A stretch of 64,000 nt of DNA from Methanosarcina siciliae T4/M (GTDB lineage Archaea; Halobacteriota; Methanosarcinia; Methanosarcinales; Methanosarcinaceae): contig NZ_CP009506.1 in the NCBI RefSeq assembly GCF_000970085.1, forward strand, positions 186,001 through 250,000. Direction: 5' to 3'. How positions within the stretch are numbered: position 1 is the stretch's first letter; every line of letters starts with the position of its first letter. Positions 35,581 to 44,864 of the stretch are shown in pieces. Both the position numbers and the translations under genes were made by a program. Under the pieces are notes generated by a model. It was not told where the DNA came from and made no database searches. It saw only the letters and a list, made by a program, of their open reading frames with translations.

Positions 35581-36306
35581 TTATTTTGTTGTTTTGATCC
35601 TCCACTCCCCTGCAAAGACCAGCATTGCTTCAGGTCTGAGCTGCCCGACAAGGCACATGTTTGCTTTTTTTGCAGCCTTCACTCCAGAGTCAAACGGCAT
35701 GGCTTTGGTGGCAACAAGGGAAATTCCTGCCCTAGCTGCTTTTGTTACCATGTAGGCAGGTTGCCTGCCTGTGGAAAGCATGTAGTGCTGTGAAAGGTCG
35801 AGTCCCCGGAGGAAGGCGGCTCCAACTACCTTGTCTACGGCGTTGTGTCGGCCTATATCAACAATCTGGACTGCGAGTTTTCCTTTTTTGTCTATAAGGG
35901 CGGCAAGATGGGTGCCTCTGGTAAGTTTGTAAGTCTCGGATTCAAGGTGTCCTGTGCCTGCAAAAATGGCTTCTGGATCAAAAACAGTATCTGCCTCTAT
36001 GTAAATCTCTGCCGGGGCTGGCTCATCACGAGGAGGGGAGCTTTTCTTTTTAGTCAGGATATGGACTTCATCACCCTCCACTTCAATCCCTGCAATCTCT
36101 CCGTACCTGACAGCTCCTTCAGTGATCAGATGCCCTACTGCAAGCTCTTTAAGCTCGAAAGGAGAGGCAAAAAGGGTTGTAAAAGCTTTCCCGTCCAGAA
36201 AAAGTTTGACAGGGCATTCCCTTGCAAGCAATACTTCCGTATCTTCTACCCTGCCGTCGGAATGGATTCTTTTTGCAGGGTAAGGAGTGGTGTATCTCTC
36301 AGGCAT
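35581..36306 (-). CDS. fdhD: FdhD/NarQ-family protein without the CxxC motif
   Basis: FdhD passes sulfur from a cysteine desulfurase to the molybdenum cofactor of formate dehydrogenase. Family blocks are present: LLARECPVKLFLDGK, LFASPFELKELAVGHLITEG, LTRGTHLAALI, QIVDIGRHNAVDKVVGAAFLRG and LSTGRQPAYMVTKAARAGI. The catalytic CxxC normally found before the GTH segment is absent; that stretch reads EAIFAGTGHLESETYK. Only two cysteines remain (near residues 31 and 218). It may have a modified role. No formate dehydrogenase gene is in the window. Confidence 0.85.
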   Translation of the reverse strand: MPERYTTPYPAKRIHSDGRVEDTEVLLARECPVKLFLDGKAFTTLFASPFELKELAVGHLITEGAVRYGEIAGIEVEGDEVHILTKKKSSPPRDEPAPAEIYIEADTVFDPEAIFAGTGHLESETYKLTRGTHLAALIDKKGKLAVQIVDIGRHNAVDKVVGAAFLRGLDLSQHYMLSTGRQPAYMVTKAARAGISLVATKAMPFDSGVKAAKKANMCLVGQLRPEAMLVFAGEWRIKTTK

Positions 36307-36417
36307 TTTTGGTCTGAATTTTGATATGTTTTTCAGATTTATTATTTCATTGATAGCGGTTCATTTTTTATTGCCTGTTTAGCTTTTGAATGTCCCTTCA
36401 ATTTCTTCTTTCTACTT

Positions 36418-37977
36418 TTAACTGCTTACAATTTCATAGTCTGCACTGCAGTCAAAGTATGTATTTCCTGAGTTAAAATCAATTCTCAGAAACTCATTAT
36501 TGGTAGGTGATGGTCCTATATTGTATAGATTAACTGCAGAGTCATTTTCCGGCCACCAGCCAATAAGGCTTACCCCATCAACCTGGAATTGAGTTCCAGA
36601 TGAATATGAAGGAAGTAAATATGTTAAAGTCGATTCATAGTCTGTATAATCCTTCACATATATCCCAGTGACTTTTCCCTGATCCACGTATTCCCCATCA
36701 ATATACATCTTAACATTAAAATTGAAGTCGGTGATCTGGTTGTTGCTCATATCTGCAGTTCCGGATGTCTGGTCTCCATCTATTATGAGCTTTACAATGT
36801 CATTATTTTTAAATTTATTTTCGGAGCCATTAATTTTAATCCAATAATAGTTATTATTTCCGCTATTTCCATTATTTTTGAATTGGATGTAAGTTCCCGA
36901 AGAGATAACTCCTCCAATTCCAGGTTTATTCAATATAATGCTGTTTCCATGAATTAATTCTTCTTCGGGTTCATCCTCCTCTTCTTCAGATCCATCCTCT
37001 TCTTCGCCGGACTCAGAACCGTCGACTTCTCCCTCTTTCAGACTGCCTCCTGCCCCCAGTTCTGCTTCAATCACAGACTTGCTGATACAGAGCCTCTCAA
37101 GAGTTTTATTACTGCCGGGCAGGAAAGAAAAGTATACGGTGTCTGAACCTATTTTATCAAGCGCATAATCCGTGCCGTATTCAAGACCTGCATTTTTTGA
37201 GGTTTCGTTGAGGTAGGAGATCCAGGCATCCGGGTATCCGGTGAGAATTGTGCAGGTGAAAGAGTCGATTCCTTCTGAATCATTGCTGTCATATATAGGG
37301 ATTGCATAAAGTCCTGTCAGCCTCAAAGAAGCATCGGTGTTAGAAGAGATGCTGTCAGGTTCTCCTGTAATTTTGATCGCATTGATCGAAACTGTATAGT
37401 TATCTTCATCAGTGTGTTTTATATTGAATGAGGGAAACTGCCTCATCAATGATCTGCCTTTTTGGGAAAGGATAAGGGCTCCGTTTTCATATCTAAAAAC
37501 CTGGTTTATATACTCTCTGTTGTTCGAATAATAGGTAATCCCTCCACAGTCCACTATTTGATGGGAGGCTGAGATCGAAGATTTTTCTGGAATTATGGTC
37601 ATTCTGCAATATTCTCTATTTAATGAAAGTGTTCCGCTTGATTTTGATGGTTCCAGAATGGGGATCTCTCCTCCCCCCATACTAAACGAAATAGTTACTG
37701 GAAATCTATTTTCTGAATAATTAAAGTCTGAAGAAGTAAAGAGGGATACCATATCTACAGTTGATTTGAGTTCGGCCATATCGTTCTGGACTTCACTCAT
37801 ATGTGATTGTTCTGCATCAGTCTTCCATGCCGGAACATATTCAATCCTGACAACTGCAAGTACTGTAAATATGATACTCAGCAGCAAGACTGCCGCAATT
37901 ACGGTAGCTCCTGCAGATTCCGAGTTGAAGAGGCTTTTTCTGGCCTTTTCCCTGCTTTTGTTTTTTCCGGTCGTCAT
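36418..37977 (-). CDS. pilin-like membrane-anchored surface protein (YVPxWK family), acidic-linker member
   Basis: A 519-residue protein with an N-terminal membrane helix (GATVIAAVLLLSIIFTVLAVV) followed by the motif EYVPAWKTDAEQSHMSEVQNDM, shared with two paralogues in this locus. The first 310 residues align along their length with those paralogues. A strongly acidic linker (about 320-345) then leads to an extra C-terminal domain of about 175 residues rich in Asn, Gly and Thr, probably extracellular and beta-folded. I know no function; the N-terminus resembles archaeal pilins and a role as a pilus-associated surface protein is inferred from context. Confidence 0.75.
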   Translation of the reverse strand: MTTGKNKSREKARKSLFNSESAGATVIAAVLLLSIIFTVLAVVRIEYVPAWKTDAEQSHMSEVQNDMAELKSTVDMVSLFTSSDFNYSENRFPVTISFSMGGGEIPILEPSKSSGTLSLNREYCRMTIIPEKSSISASHQIVDCGGITYYSNNREYINQVFRYENGALILSQKGRSLMRQFPSFNIKHTDEDNYTVSINAIKITGEPDSISSNTDASLRLTGLYAIPIYDSNDSEGIDSFTCTILTGYPDAWISYLNETSKNAGLEYGTDYALDKIGSDTVYFSFLPGSNKTLERLCISKSVIEAELGAGGSLKEGEVDGSESGEEEDGSEEEEDEPEEELIHGNSIILNKPGIGGVISSGTYIQFKNNGNSGNNNYYWIKINGSENKFKNNDIVKLIIDGDQTSGTADMSNNQITDFNFNVKMYIDGEYVDQGKVTGIYVKDYTDYESTLTYLLPSYSSGTQFQVDGVSLIGWWPENDSAVNLYNIGPSPTNNEFLRIDFNSGNTYFDCSADYEIVSS

Positions 37978-38141
37978 AGCGGAACATCACATAATTTTTT
38001 ATTTACTATGTTTCAGATATTGAACCTTAAATTTCCGTTTTTTCATTTTTCTGTCTTTTAATTCTTTATGCTGAAAGCTAAAAACTCTGGTTTATTTTAT
38101 TCTTCAATTTAGTCTGTTATTTGGACCAATAATTAAAAAGT

Positions 38142-39068
38142 TCAGTTTAAACCATTTATCAGCTCTGCACTAACTGCAGTCTTGCTAACATAAAGCCTTT
38201 TGAGGTTTTTGTCGCTTCCATTTTCAGGGAATGAGAAGTATAGATAGTCGTTTTCTATAAGGTCAAGGGTGTAATCTTTATTTTTCTCAAGCCCGGCCCC
38301 TTTCATCATTTCGTCAAAATACGCTTCCCAGGCATCCGGATGGGCTGTGTATATTTTCAACATGAAAAAGTCTACATTTTCATACTCATTACTGTCATAG
38401 AAAGGGGTAAATGAACATTTTTTCAGATAAACAGAACAGTCAGATCTTGATGAAAGGGTATCTTCCAAGCCCTGTATCTCAATTGCATTTATCGAGAAAC
38501 TGTAATTCCCATCTGAAACTTCGGAGACAAACATCATTGGATACAGTTTCATTACCGATTGCTCTTTTTGCGCAAGAATCAAGGCTCCGTTTTCATACTT
38601 GAATATCTGGTCAACATAATAATTATTATTAGAACTATAGGAAATGGTGCCACAGTTTATAATTTTTTCACTGTCGTTTGCAGGATTGATTGCCATTTTG
38701 CATGTATCAGTATTTATGGAAACCGTCCCGCTGAACTTTGAATAATCGGTAAACGGCATTTCCATGCTTCCGGTGTGAAGAGGCATTGTTATCCTGATTT
38801 TTGGGGAAGAGGAATCCGGGTCTGACATCAGGAGTATTGTGGTTCTGTCTATTTTAGATTTGAGTTCTGTCAAGTCTTCCCATATACTGGATACGTGAGA
38901 ATATTCTGCGTCAGTTTTCCATTCTGGAACATATCCGAGATGGATCACGGAAAAAACTGAAAATATTATCCCTAAAAGTAAAATAGCTGCAATAGCTGTA
39001 GATGCAGCAGAATCAGATCGATAAAAAGAATCCTTGCCGAATTTTAGTGCGATGCTCTTTCTATCCAT
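38142..39068 (-). CDS. pilin-like membrane-anchored surface protein (YVPxWK family)
   Basis: About 308 residues: membrane helix STAIAAILLLGIIFSVFSVI, then GYVPEWKTDAEYSHVSSIWEDL and a beta-rich ectodomain. The YENGALI segment in the middle is common to all three paralogues. The start is ATG 39068, with GAGGGAAAC before it; an upstream in-frame start at 39149 would overlap the next gene. It lies 47 bases downstream of a pilin gene and forms a pair with it. Confidence 0.78.
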   Translation of the reverse strand: MDRKSIALKFGKDSFYRSDSAASTAIAAILLLGIIFSVFSVIHLGYVPEWKTDAEYSHVSSIWEDLTELKSKIDRTTILLMSDPDSSSPKIRITMPLHTGSMEMPFTDYSKFSGTVSINTDTCKMAINPANDSEKIINCGTISYSSNNNYYVDQIFKYENGALILAQKEQSVMKLYPMMFVSEVSDGNYSFSINAIEIQGLEDTLSSRSDCSVYLKKCSFTPFYDSNEYENVDFFMLKIYTAHPDAWEAYFDEMMKGAGLEKNKDYTLDLIENDYLYFSFPENGSDKNLKRLYVSKTAVSAELINGLN

Positions 39069-39115
39069 GTTTCCCTCATTTTCCTGCCCATCTCCTTTCT
39101 TTTGTGTGTTTATTC

Positions 39116-40126
39116 TTATTCGACGTGGATTCCCAGGAAGTCTATCCATGAGGTTTTATCGGCTTTTTTGTCTGCATGTGTGACAGCAACTATCCTTACC
39201 TTGAATGCCTCAATTTCTTCAATATTTTCCACATAGGAAGTAAGATCTATGTAATAAGGTTCGAAATTTTCATTGTACTCCGGCATGTTTTGTTCGACTC
39301 TTATCCATTCGGGGTTTTCTTCAGAGTCGTCAACACTGATGTCAAGTGCAATATATTCGTAATTTTTATCGTGCACGCTGTATACTATTTTTAAGGTTAC
39401 GTTGCTGAATGGTTCTGTAAGTCCTTCCTCATCTACGTCGATGTCAAAATCGAATACCTGGGCTGTGGAGTTAGGGTTTCCATCTTTTTTATTCGGGGCA
39501 TAATAAGTGGTAAAAATCCCATCTCCGATCTCATTAATCGCTTCTGTAGATATCCATCCTTCGGAAGTATCATCTGCTGTTCCATTCGGATAAGGAGTTA
39601 TCCAGTATCTGTCGGTATCATCAGTATCATCAGAAATTTCGCTTTCTTCGCCTCCGCTCTGGAGCATAACTCTCTGGATTAGCTGATCTGATTCGGTGTC
39701 TACAAAGTACATATCGATTGTGTCCGTACTCTTCAGGTCTATCCCTCTGCTAAGGTTAGTATCGATTACAATGTAATCCCCGGTCATCAGGACATTATTT
39801 GTGGCGTCGTAACTAACGCTGGGGTCGGAAGACAACTCATATTCTTCCTGTTGCCCGTTAATATTGAGAACAATCTTCGCATCTTTCAGATCAATAGCTT
39901 CTCCCCCTTTATGGAAGATCTGCACGGTATTCGCATCCGTGTCGATTCTTTCTTGCAGGTCAGCCTTTGGCGTGTGAGGCGGATTTATATTTACCTCGTC
40001 CGAAAATATGATCACGGCTATTGAAGAAAAAGCCAACACAACTATGACCAACATGAGCACCTGTCCCATTACCTCTGAAACTGCCTGGCAGTCCTTCCCA
40101 AGTGCCCCGTTTTTTTTATCCTCCAC
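39116..40126 (-). CDS. archaeal type IV pilin-like protein with jelly-roll-like C-terminus
   Basis: The N-terminus CQAVSEVMGQVLMLVIVVLA is a class III (type IV pilin) leader with membrane helix; processing would occur before AVSEV. A pilin-type beta domain follows (KADLQERIDTDANTVQIFHKGG). The last 150 residues resemble a jelly-roll binding domain (NVTLKIVYSVHDKNYEYIAL and YIDLTSYVENIEEIEAFKVR) also found in the pilin at 43543. The start is placed at GTG 40126 because GGTGACT precedes it; GTG 40138 is the alternative. Paired with the YVPxWK gene downstream. Confidence 0.8.
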   Translation of the reverse strand: MEDKKNGALGKDCQAVSEVMGQVLMLVIVVLAFSSIAVIIFSDEVNINPPHTPKADLQERIDTDANTVQIFHKGGEAIDLKDAKIVLNINGQQEEYELSSDPSVSYDATNNVLMTGDYIVIDTNLSRGIDLKSTDTIDMYFVDTESDQLIQRVMLQSGGEESEISDDTDDTDRYWITPYPNGTADDTSEGWISTEAINEIGDGIFTTYYAPNKKDGNPNSTAQVFDFDIDVDEEGLTEPFSNVTLKIVYSVHDKNYEYIALDISVDDSEENPEWIRVEQNMPEYNENFEPYYIDLTSYVENIEEIEAFKVRIVAVTHADKKADKTSWIDFLGIHVE

Positions 40127-40295
40127 GACAACAGTCACCTTTTCTAATTTTCTTGCTTAACTATCTAAATATTATGGATTGGATATTAACTTGACTATCT
40201 AAATATAATTCATTAAGTCCATTGAGGTCTTTGGGAATATTTATGAAAAATAAGTGAGATAATCACTTAATAATCTACTGAAGTGTCAGCAAAAA

Positions 40296-40303
40296 TTTAT
40301 ATA
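40296..40303 (+). promoter_or_regulatory. TATA box of the major-pilin-like gene
   Basis: TTTATATA preceded by five A residues is the best archaeal promoter in this spacer, about 130 bases before the ATG. It implies a leader of roughly 100 bases ending in the GGAGGG ribosome-binding site. Confidence 0.5.
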
Positions 40304-40427
40304 CGAATGAAGAATATCTTTAAAAGCAGTTATAAAAATTAGTAATTGTTGATGTGTATATTCAAGTGTTAAAATTCGGACAGACTGTCCTGTCTGGATG
40401 TCTTTAACTCAGGAGGGAGAATCATAT

Positions 40428-40892
40428 ATGGATCTCAAAAAAATATTTAATGATAATAAGGCAGTGTCCCCAGTTATCGGTGTCGTGCTGATGGTTGCAA
40501 TTACTGTCATCCTCGCTGCTGCAATCGGTTCCTCTGTCTTTGGCCAGGGCCCCGCCAAATCTGCACCGCAGGCTAACATAGATATTAAAGCAGTTAACGC
40601 CTCAGATCCCGGGTATATAAAGTTTGAACACCTTGGTGGTGAGCCTATTTATTTCAATGAAAACTCCACCACTAAGGTTATGGCAGCTCTTGATGGTACA
40701 TCTGTAGAAATTGATGCTACTGGTCTTGGCACATTAGATGTGGGTGATATGGTCACAATCGGGTTGAATGATGCTTCGAATAATACCTCTGCTGCATTCA
40801 GTGGCGGTCCTTCTTCCGGTGACACTGTCAATATCAAAATTATAGATGTCCAAACCAAGCAGCTTATCTGTGACACGGATGTAAGATTCTAA
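40428..40892 (+). CDS. archaeal type IV pilin (major-pilin-like)
   Basis: A 154-residue pilin. The class III leader MDLKKIFNDNKAVSPVIGVV ends with the typical N-K-AVSPVIGVVLMVAITVILAA core, cleaved by a PilD/FlaK-type peptidase before AVSP; the rest is one small beta domain with the pilin motif FEHLGGEPIYF. ATG 40428 has a near-perfect GGAGGG site eight to ten bases before it, and an intrinsic-type terminator follows, so this gene is equipped for strong independent expression. It is divergent from the other pilin cluster. Confidence 0.9.
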   Translation: MDLKKIFNDNKAVSPVIGVVLMVAITVILAAAIGSSVFGQGPAKSAPQANIDIKAVNASDPGYIKFEHLGGEPIYFNENSTTKVMAALDGTSVEIDATGLGTLDVGDMVTIGLNDASNNTSAAFSGGPSSGDTVNIKIIDVQTKQLICDTDVRF

Positions 40893-40902
40893 ATTAAATC
40901 TC

Positions 40903-40937
40903 AAGCACCTTAAAAAGTTGCTTTTTTCTTTTTTATA
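40903..40937 (+). terminator. stem-loop and T-run after the pilin gene
   Basis: AAGCACCTT and AAGTTGCTT form a stem with one mismatch around an AAA loop (40903-40923), followed by TTTTTTC and TTTTTT. Confidence 0.7.
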
Positions 40938-41444
40938 TCCACATCTTACTAAGGTCGAATTACATTCGTATTGAGTTTGTTGGAAACTCCTTATTTAAAG
41001 TTTAATTTTATTGTAAAGTAATCATACTAAATATTTGTATTTTTCAACTTCCTAACTGTATGTATCCTCTTACTTGAAATATGTCGATTTATTTTCAATT
41101 CTTTCGGATAATAAACCTGCCAAATAAATATCTCTTATAAGAATTATTTACAAAACAGTCTACTTTTATTTATATTGTTTACTTCTTCCGGGGCTTGGTT
41201 TGTTTTTTCACACTGTTTCCCCGCCCGAATTAGCTATATATATCTTTTTCTATAGTTGTAGATTATAACTATCTTCATTATTTTATCTTGTGTTCTAAAA
41301 GGGAAATTGTATAATCTTGATCCTGAAAGAGAGAAGTTTGTAACTACTAATTAGGTTAGTTTGTCCACTCCCTCCTTTAAAGGTCAGTATTTTTTCCTTT
41401 TGCAGAAGAAGGCAAAGCCTGAAAATTATTCAGGGGGATTTACT
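40938..41444. other. AT-rich spacer between the two plus-strand pilin genes
   Basis: About 500 bases with no supported ORF. A TATA-like CTATATATA lies at 41234-41242, which could drive the following pilin gene with a long leader. Confidence 0.4.
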
Positions 41445-42538
41445 TTGAATATACTTGAAAAACTCATCAAGGATTACGTAGGGGTCTCATCTGTCATGGC
41501 TGAGGTTCTTCTTGCAGGGATTGTTGTTATTGCATTTGGTTCGCTATTCGTAATTATAACTTCCATTGACAAGCCGGTTGATTCTCCCAGGGTTTTGGCA
41601 GAAGAATGGATAGATGCACCTTCTGATACTATTTTCCTGCGCCACGCTGGAGGAGAACCGATCGATACTAAAGACATGAAGATCAATGTCCAGATAAATG
41701 GTACCACTTATGTATATTCTCCTTCTAATATTTCTAAAAATTTAGGTGGGAAAGGTTTCTGGGAACTGGCAGATGTTATTCAAATAAATACTAGCCAGGA
41801 ATGGGGTATCGGCATCGCAAATGATGAAGATATAAATGTAAAATTAGTTGATACGCGTTCAAAGGAAGTACTTCCCAAATATAGAATTGGCTTCTCACCA
41901 GAGTCTTCTGCCAGTTCACCTGAAGATGATGTGTCTGAGGACAATGTACCTGAAGATGATGTGTCCTTGAGATTATAGACGATACAGTAGTTCCACAGGA
42001 GGACTTCATCAGCAGTTTTAAGATGCTTGGAGCTCACATAAATATCAATATCATGGACATACGTATATCAGGATGGTAACAACAGGATGGTAACTTCTCG
42101 GTTGAAGGTCGGAGATGAAGCATTTGATCCCCGGGGAGATTATAATTTGTCGGTGACCCGCAACCTCAATGGACATGATACGGATTCTTGGATTCTTCCA
42201 GACACCGATCGTTCTACGAGTTATTCTCCAAATTTAAAAGTACTCAGGAATGGTGATGCCATCCCTTAAATTCCGGGGCTATGGATCAGGATTCAATTGA
42301 AGATTATTTACGGGATTATATTGATGAAAATGATAAGATCATACTGGAGGAAAATGAGGTTATTTTCCTGTTTGAACTGAAAATAACCGACATCCATATT
42401 TCTGCGGCCGATTCTTTTTCGGTTTCAGTTTTCAGATTTGATATAGTGAACATTTGGAAAATGAAGGCTTCTTATATTCTTAAAAATGGACATGCACTAC
42501 CAAAGGTTTCTTTTCTCTTTAGTTTTGGATGGCTGTAA
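41445..42538 (+). pseudogene. decayed pilin gene broken by several frame changes
   Basis: The intact 5' part (41445-41978) starts at TTG with GGGGG seven bases before it and encodes a pilin leader and helix (YVGVSSVMAEVLLAGIVVIAFG) and the domain FLRHAGGEPIDTKDM. It stops at a TAG, but the reading continues one frame over (LEIIDDTVVPQEDFISSFK) to 42079, then in a third frame (RLKVGDEAFDPRGDYNLSV) to 42269, then returns at 42281 (DQDSIEDYLRDYIDENDK) to 42538. Consecutive frames join into one plausible protein, so this is an eroded longer gene. The short repeat AGGATGGTAAC near 42070-42095 marks one damaged point. The 5' fragment alone might still be made. Confidence 0.75.
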
Positions 42539-42596
42539 GTACTTATACTAGGTTAATACCCTGTTGCTTACAGCAGGCTTGCCAGTGCAACTTTGA

Positions 42597-43514
42597 CTAA
42601 ATCCCCGTTTCTACTTTTATCGCGGCTTTGTAGATGTTAACATATAGGTCTTCATCTTCAGGGGAGAGAGATAGGGTAACTGTGTAGGTGCCGTTGGTAA
42701 TGTTGTAATCAGTACCTTTCTGGAGATTGACTTCTCTGGCTGAATTTTCGAAATATCTTTCCCAAGCTTCCTGGTTTCCCGTATAGACCGTGAGATTGGC
42801 CGAGGTTATGTTGAAAAATTGTTCTATCCCTGTAAGGTCGAAAAGGGGAGTAAAATATTCGGATGTAAGCCTTATGTCTTCAATGCTGTTGCTTGCCATG
42901 ACCCTTTGGTTTCCATCAAGAGTTACAGCTCTTACGGAAAGATTTACCGAGCCCGTATCTCTTTCAAGCACTATTCCCGGGGACAATTTCATCATCGACC
43001 TACCGTTTCTGGATATTATGAGAGCTCCGTTTTCATAGCAATAAGTCTCGTCCACGTAATGGCTATTTGTCGGATGGTAAGTGACCGTACCTGTGTAAAA
43101 GAGACTTGTTCCGCTGTTATACTCGGTGGTTGCATTGTCTGTCGTGATAATTATAGAAAGCCCCGATATTTCATTATTTACAGCAAGGGTACCCCCTGTT
43201 GTTGTGCCGCCTATGAAGGGAACGTCACTTCCTCCTACCCGGATCGGACTGTTCAGGACAATTCTTGCATCAGGATTTATTTCAATCCCGGCAGCAAGAA
43301 TATCAACATTAGATTTAAGTCTGGACATATCCTGCCAGACGTTTGACATGTGAGCGTATTCTGCGTCTTCTTTCCAGACAGGCACGTAATTGAGCTGAAT
43401 TGTTGTCATCGTGGCAACTATTATTCCAAGCAGAAGGGCTGCGGCAACAGCGGAGGAAACTCCATATTCGGAACTGCAAAAAGAAGAGATTGTTTCAAAG
43501 AACCTATTTTTCAT
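42597..43514 (-). CDS. pilin-like membrane-anchored surface protein (YVPxWK family)
   Basis: A 305-residue third paralogue: membrane helix VSSAVAAALLLGIIVATMTT, motif NYVPVWKEDAEYAHMSNVWQDM, central YENGALIISRNGRSMMKLSPG and a beta-rich ectodomain with several N-x-T/S sequons. AAGGT lies before the ATG. It follows a pilin gene by 28 bases, repeating the pairing seen at 38142/39116. It ends with TAG; the reading frame beyond has 16 codons before TAA and shows nothing recognisable. Confidence 0.78.
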   Translation of the reverse strand: MKNRFFETISSFCSSEYGVSSAVAAALLLGIIVATMTTIQLNYVPVWKEDAEYAHMSNVWQDMSRLKSNVDILAAGIEINPDARIVLNSPIRVGGSDVPFIGGTTTGGTLAVNNEISGLSIIITTDNATTEYNSGTSLFYTGTVTYHPTNSHYVDETYCYENGALIISRNGRSMMKLSPGIVLERDTGSVNLSVRAVTLDGNQRVMASNSIEDIRLTSEYFTPLFDLTGIEQFFNITSANLTVYTGNQEAWERYFENSAREVNLQKGTDYNITNGTYTVTLSLSPEDEDLYVNIYKAAIKVETGI

Positions 43515-43542
43515 CTTTTTACCTTTTCCTGCTTTTTAATTT

Positions 43543-44463
43543 TTAACTTACATACAATGCCGTGTAATCCACATGGAGATTTGTGGTGCTTGCACCGGCG
43601 TTTCCCGTAGCAACCAGCTGTATTTTTAAGTTTTCGAGATCCGTGGTGTTATTTATATATGAGGATAGGTCCGTGGAGTAAGCTGTAAATGAGGTATGTT
43701 CAGGGAGATTCTGTTGTTGCCAGGTTCCTGAGCTTTCGTCCCATAACTTCAATTTTATTTGTTCACATGTGTTATTATTCCCGCTGTAGACGAGCTTCAG
43801 GGTCACAGAAGTAATATTTTCCCTCCATATGGCAGCACTTAATCCAAAATTAAATTCTTCATATGTGTTGTCGTTTTGACTTACAGGTGGATGGTAGCTG
43901 GTATACAATCCATCGTTTTCTTTCTGGACATGGAGGAGGATTGCTGAACCGCCTTCGGAAGTGTCAACTGCTGAGCCTTGAGGTGTATGCCAACCGGAAT
44001 TCGCACTTTCTTTGGTGGAAAGCCGAAGGTTCTGAAACACTTTTCTGGAAGGCCTATCTATCAGGTATACGTTTATCTCATCTTCATCTTTTATATCTAC
44101 ATTCCATTCGCTGTCGGTATTGATCTCTATTCTATCCCCCAGTTCCCAGCTGCTTTTATTCCCGAGATTTGCATAAATCTGGGGCGAGGAATAAGTGTAT
44201 CGGTTTCCATTGATGTTTATTGCAATTTCAAGGGCTTCGGTCTCGATAAATTCTCCCCCGTTATGTTCTAAGTAGATTGTATCGATTCGAGAATCTGTCC
44301 ATTCTTTCACATGGGTGTGGGGTACGTCAGCAGCTCCATCATATGAAAATATGAAAACTGCAATTGAACTTATGAAGATTACCGCAATTGTCGTCATAAG
44401 AACTTCTCCCACAACATCCGAAACTGCAGTGCATTTTTTCATGAGTTCTTTTATACCAGGCAA
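43543..44463 (-). CDS. archaeal type IV pilin-like protein with jelly-roll-like C-terminus
   Basis: A 306-residue pilin with leader KKCTAVSDVVGEVLMTTIAV and a pilin beta domain (TIYLEHNGGEFIETEAL). The C-terminal 150 residues match in pattern those of the pilin at 39116 (SVTLKLVYSGNNNTCEQIKL, YSTDLSSYINNTTDLENLKI). The start is probably TTG 44463 because GAGGGATC stands before it; ATG 44442 is the alternative. It is paired with the downstream YVPxWK gene. Confidence 0.8.
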   Translation of the reverse strand: MPGIKELMKKCTAVSDVVGEVLMTTIAVIFISSIAVFIFSYDGAADVPHTHVKEWTDSRIDTIYLEHNGGEFIETEALEIAININGNRYTYSSPQIYANLGNKSSWELGDRIEINTDSEWNVDIKDEDEINVYLIDRPSRKVFQNLRLSTKESANSGWHTPQGSAVDTSEGGSAILLHVQKENDGLYTSYHPPVSQNDNTYEEFNFGLSAAIWRENITSVTLKLVYSGNNNTCEQIKLKLWDESSGTWQQQNLPEHTSFTAYSTDLSSYINNTTDLENLKIQLVATGNAGASTTNLHVDYTALYVS

Positions 44464-44572
44464 AACCGATCCCTCTCTTTGAACTCTTTTTCTCTAACCC
44501 AGTTCTTTCATCATCATCTGTTTTTTTCAAAGATCACTCTATCTATATGGTAAGTTGGTCTATATATACACA

Positions 44573-44855
44573 TTAGTCCCCATTTATCTCACAGTATTCA
44601 ATTCTTTCTTTGAATTTTGAAAGTTTTTCTGCATTATGAATGTAATTGGTGATGTCATAGTATTCGATATCAAAATCATCGGTTTCTTTCGGCAAATTTG
44701 TGAGGTAAACCCATCGATCTGGCTAGTCCAGAGAGAAAAAGGATATGCTGAGGATGCTGAGCATGATAATTACTATACCTGTAAGGAGTACGACTCCCAT
44801 TACTTCTGAAACCGCAGTTTCTTTTATAGTGCTTGTTCCGGGAGTTTTTTTGCAT
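44573..44855 (-). pseudogene. pilin fragment with poly-A frameshift and in-frame TAG
   Basis: The minus strand reads KETAVSEVMGVVLLTGIVII, a class III pilin leader and helix, in a frame with no usable start. Ten bases after the stop of the platform gene an ATG (44855) lies in another frame; removing one A from the seven-A run just after it restores M-Q-K-T-P-G-T-S-T-I-K-E-T-A-V-S-E. A TAG at 44723-44725 follows FFSLD, and the same frame stays open for 49 more codons to TAA (44573). It is most simply a decayed small pilin. Confidence 0.55.
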
Positions 44856-44864
44856 AAAAAAACC

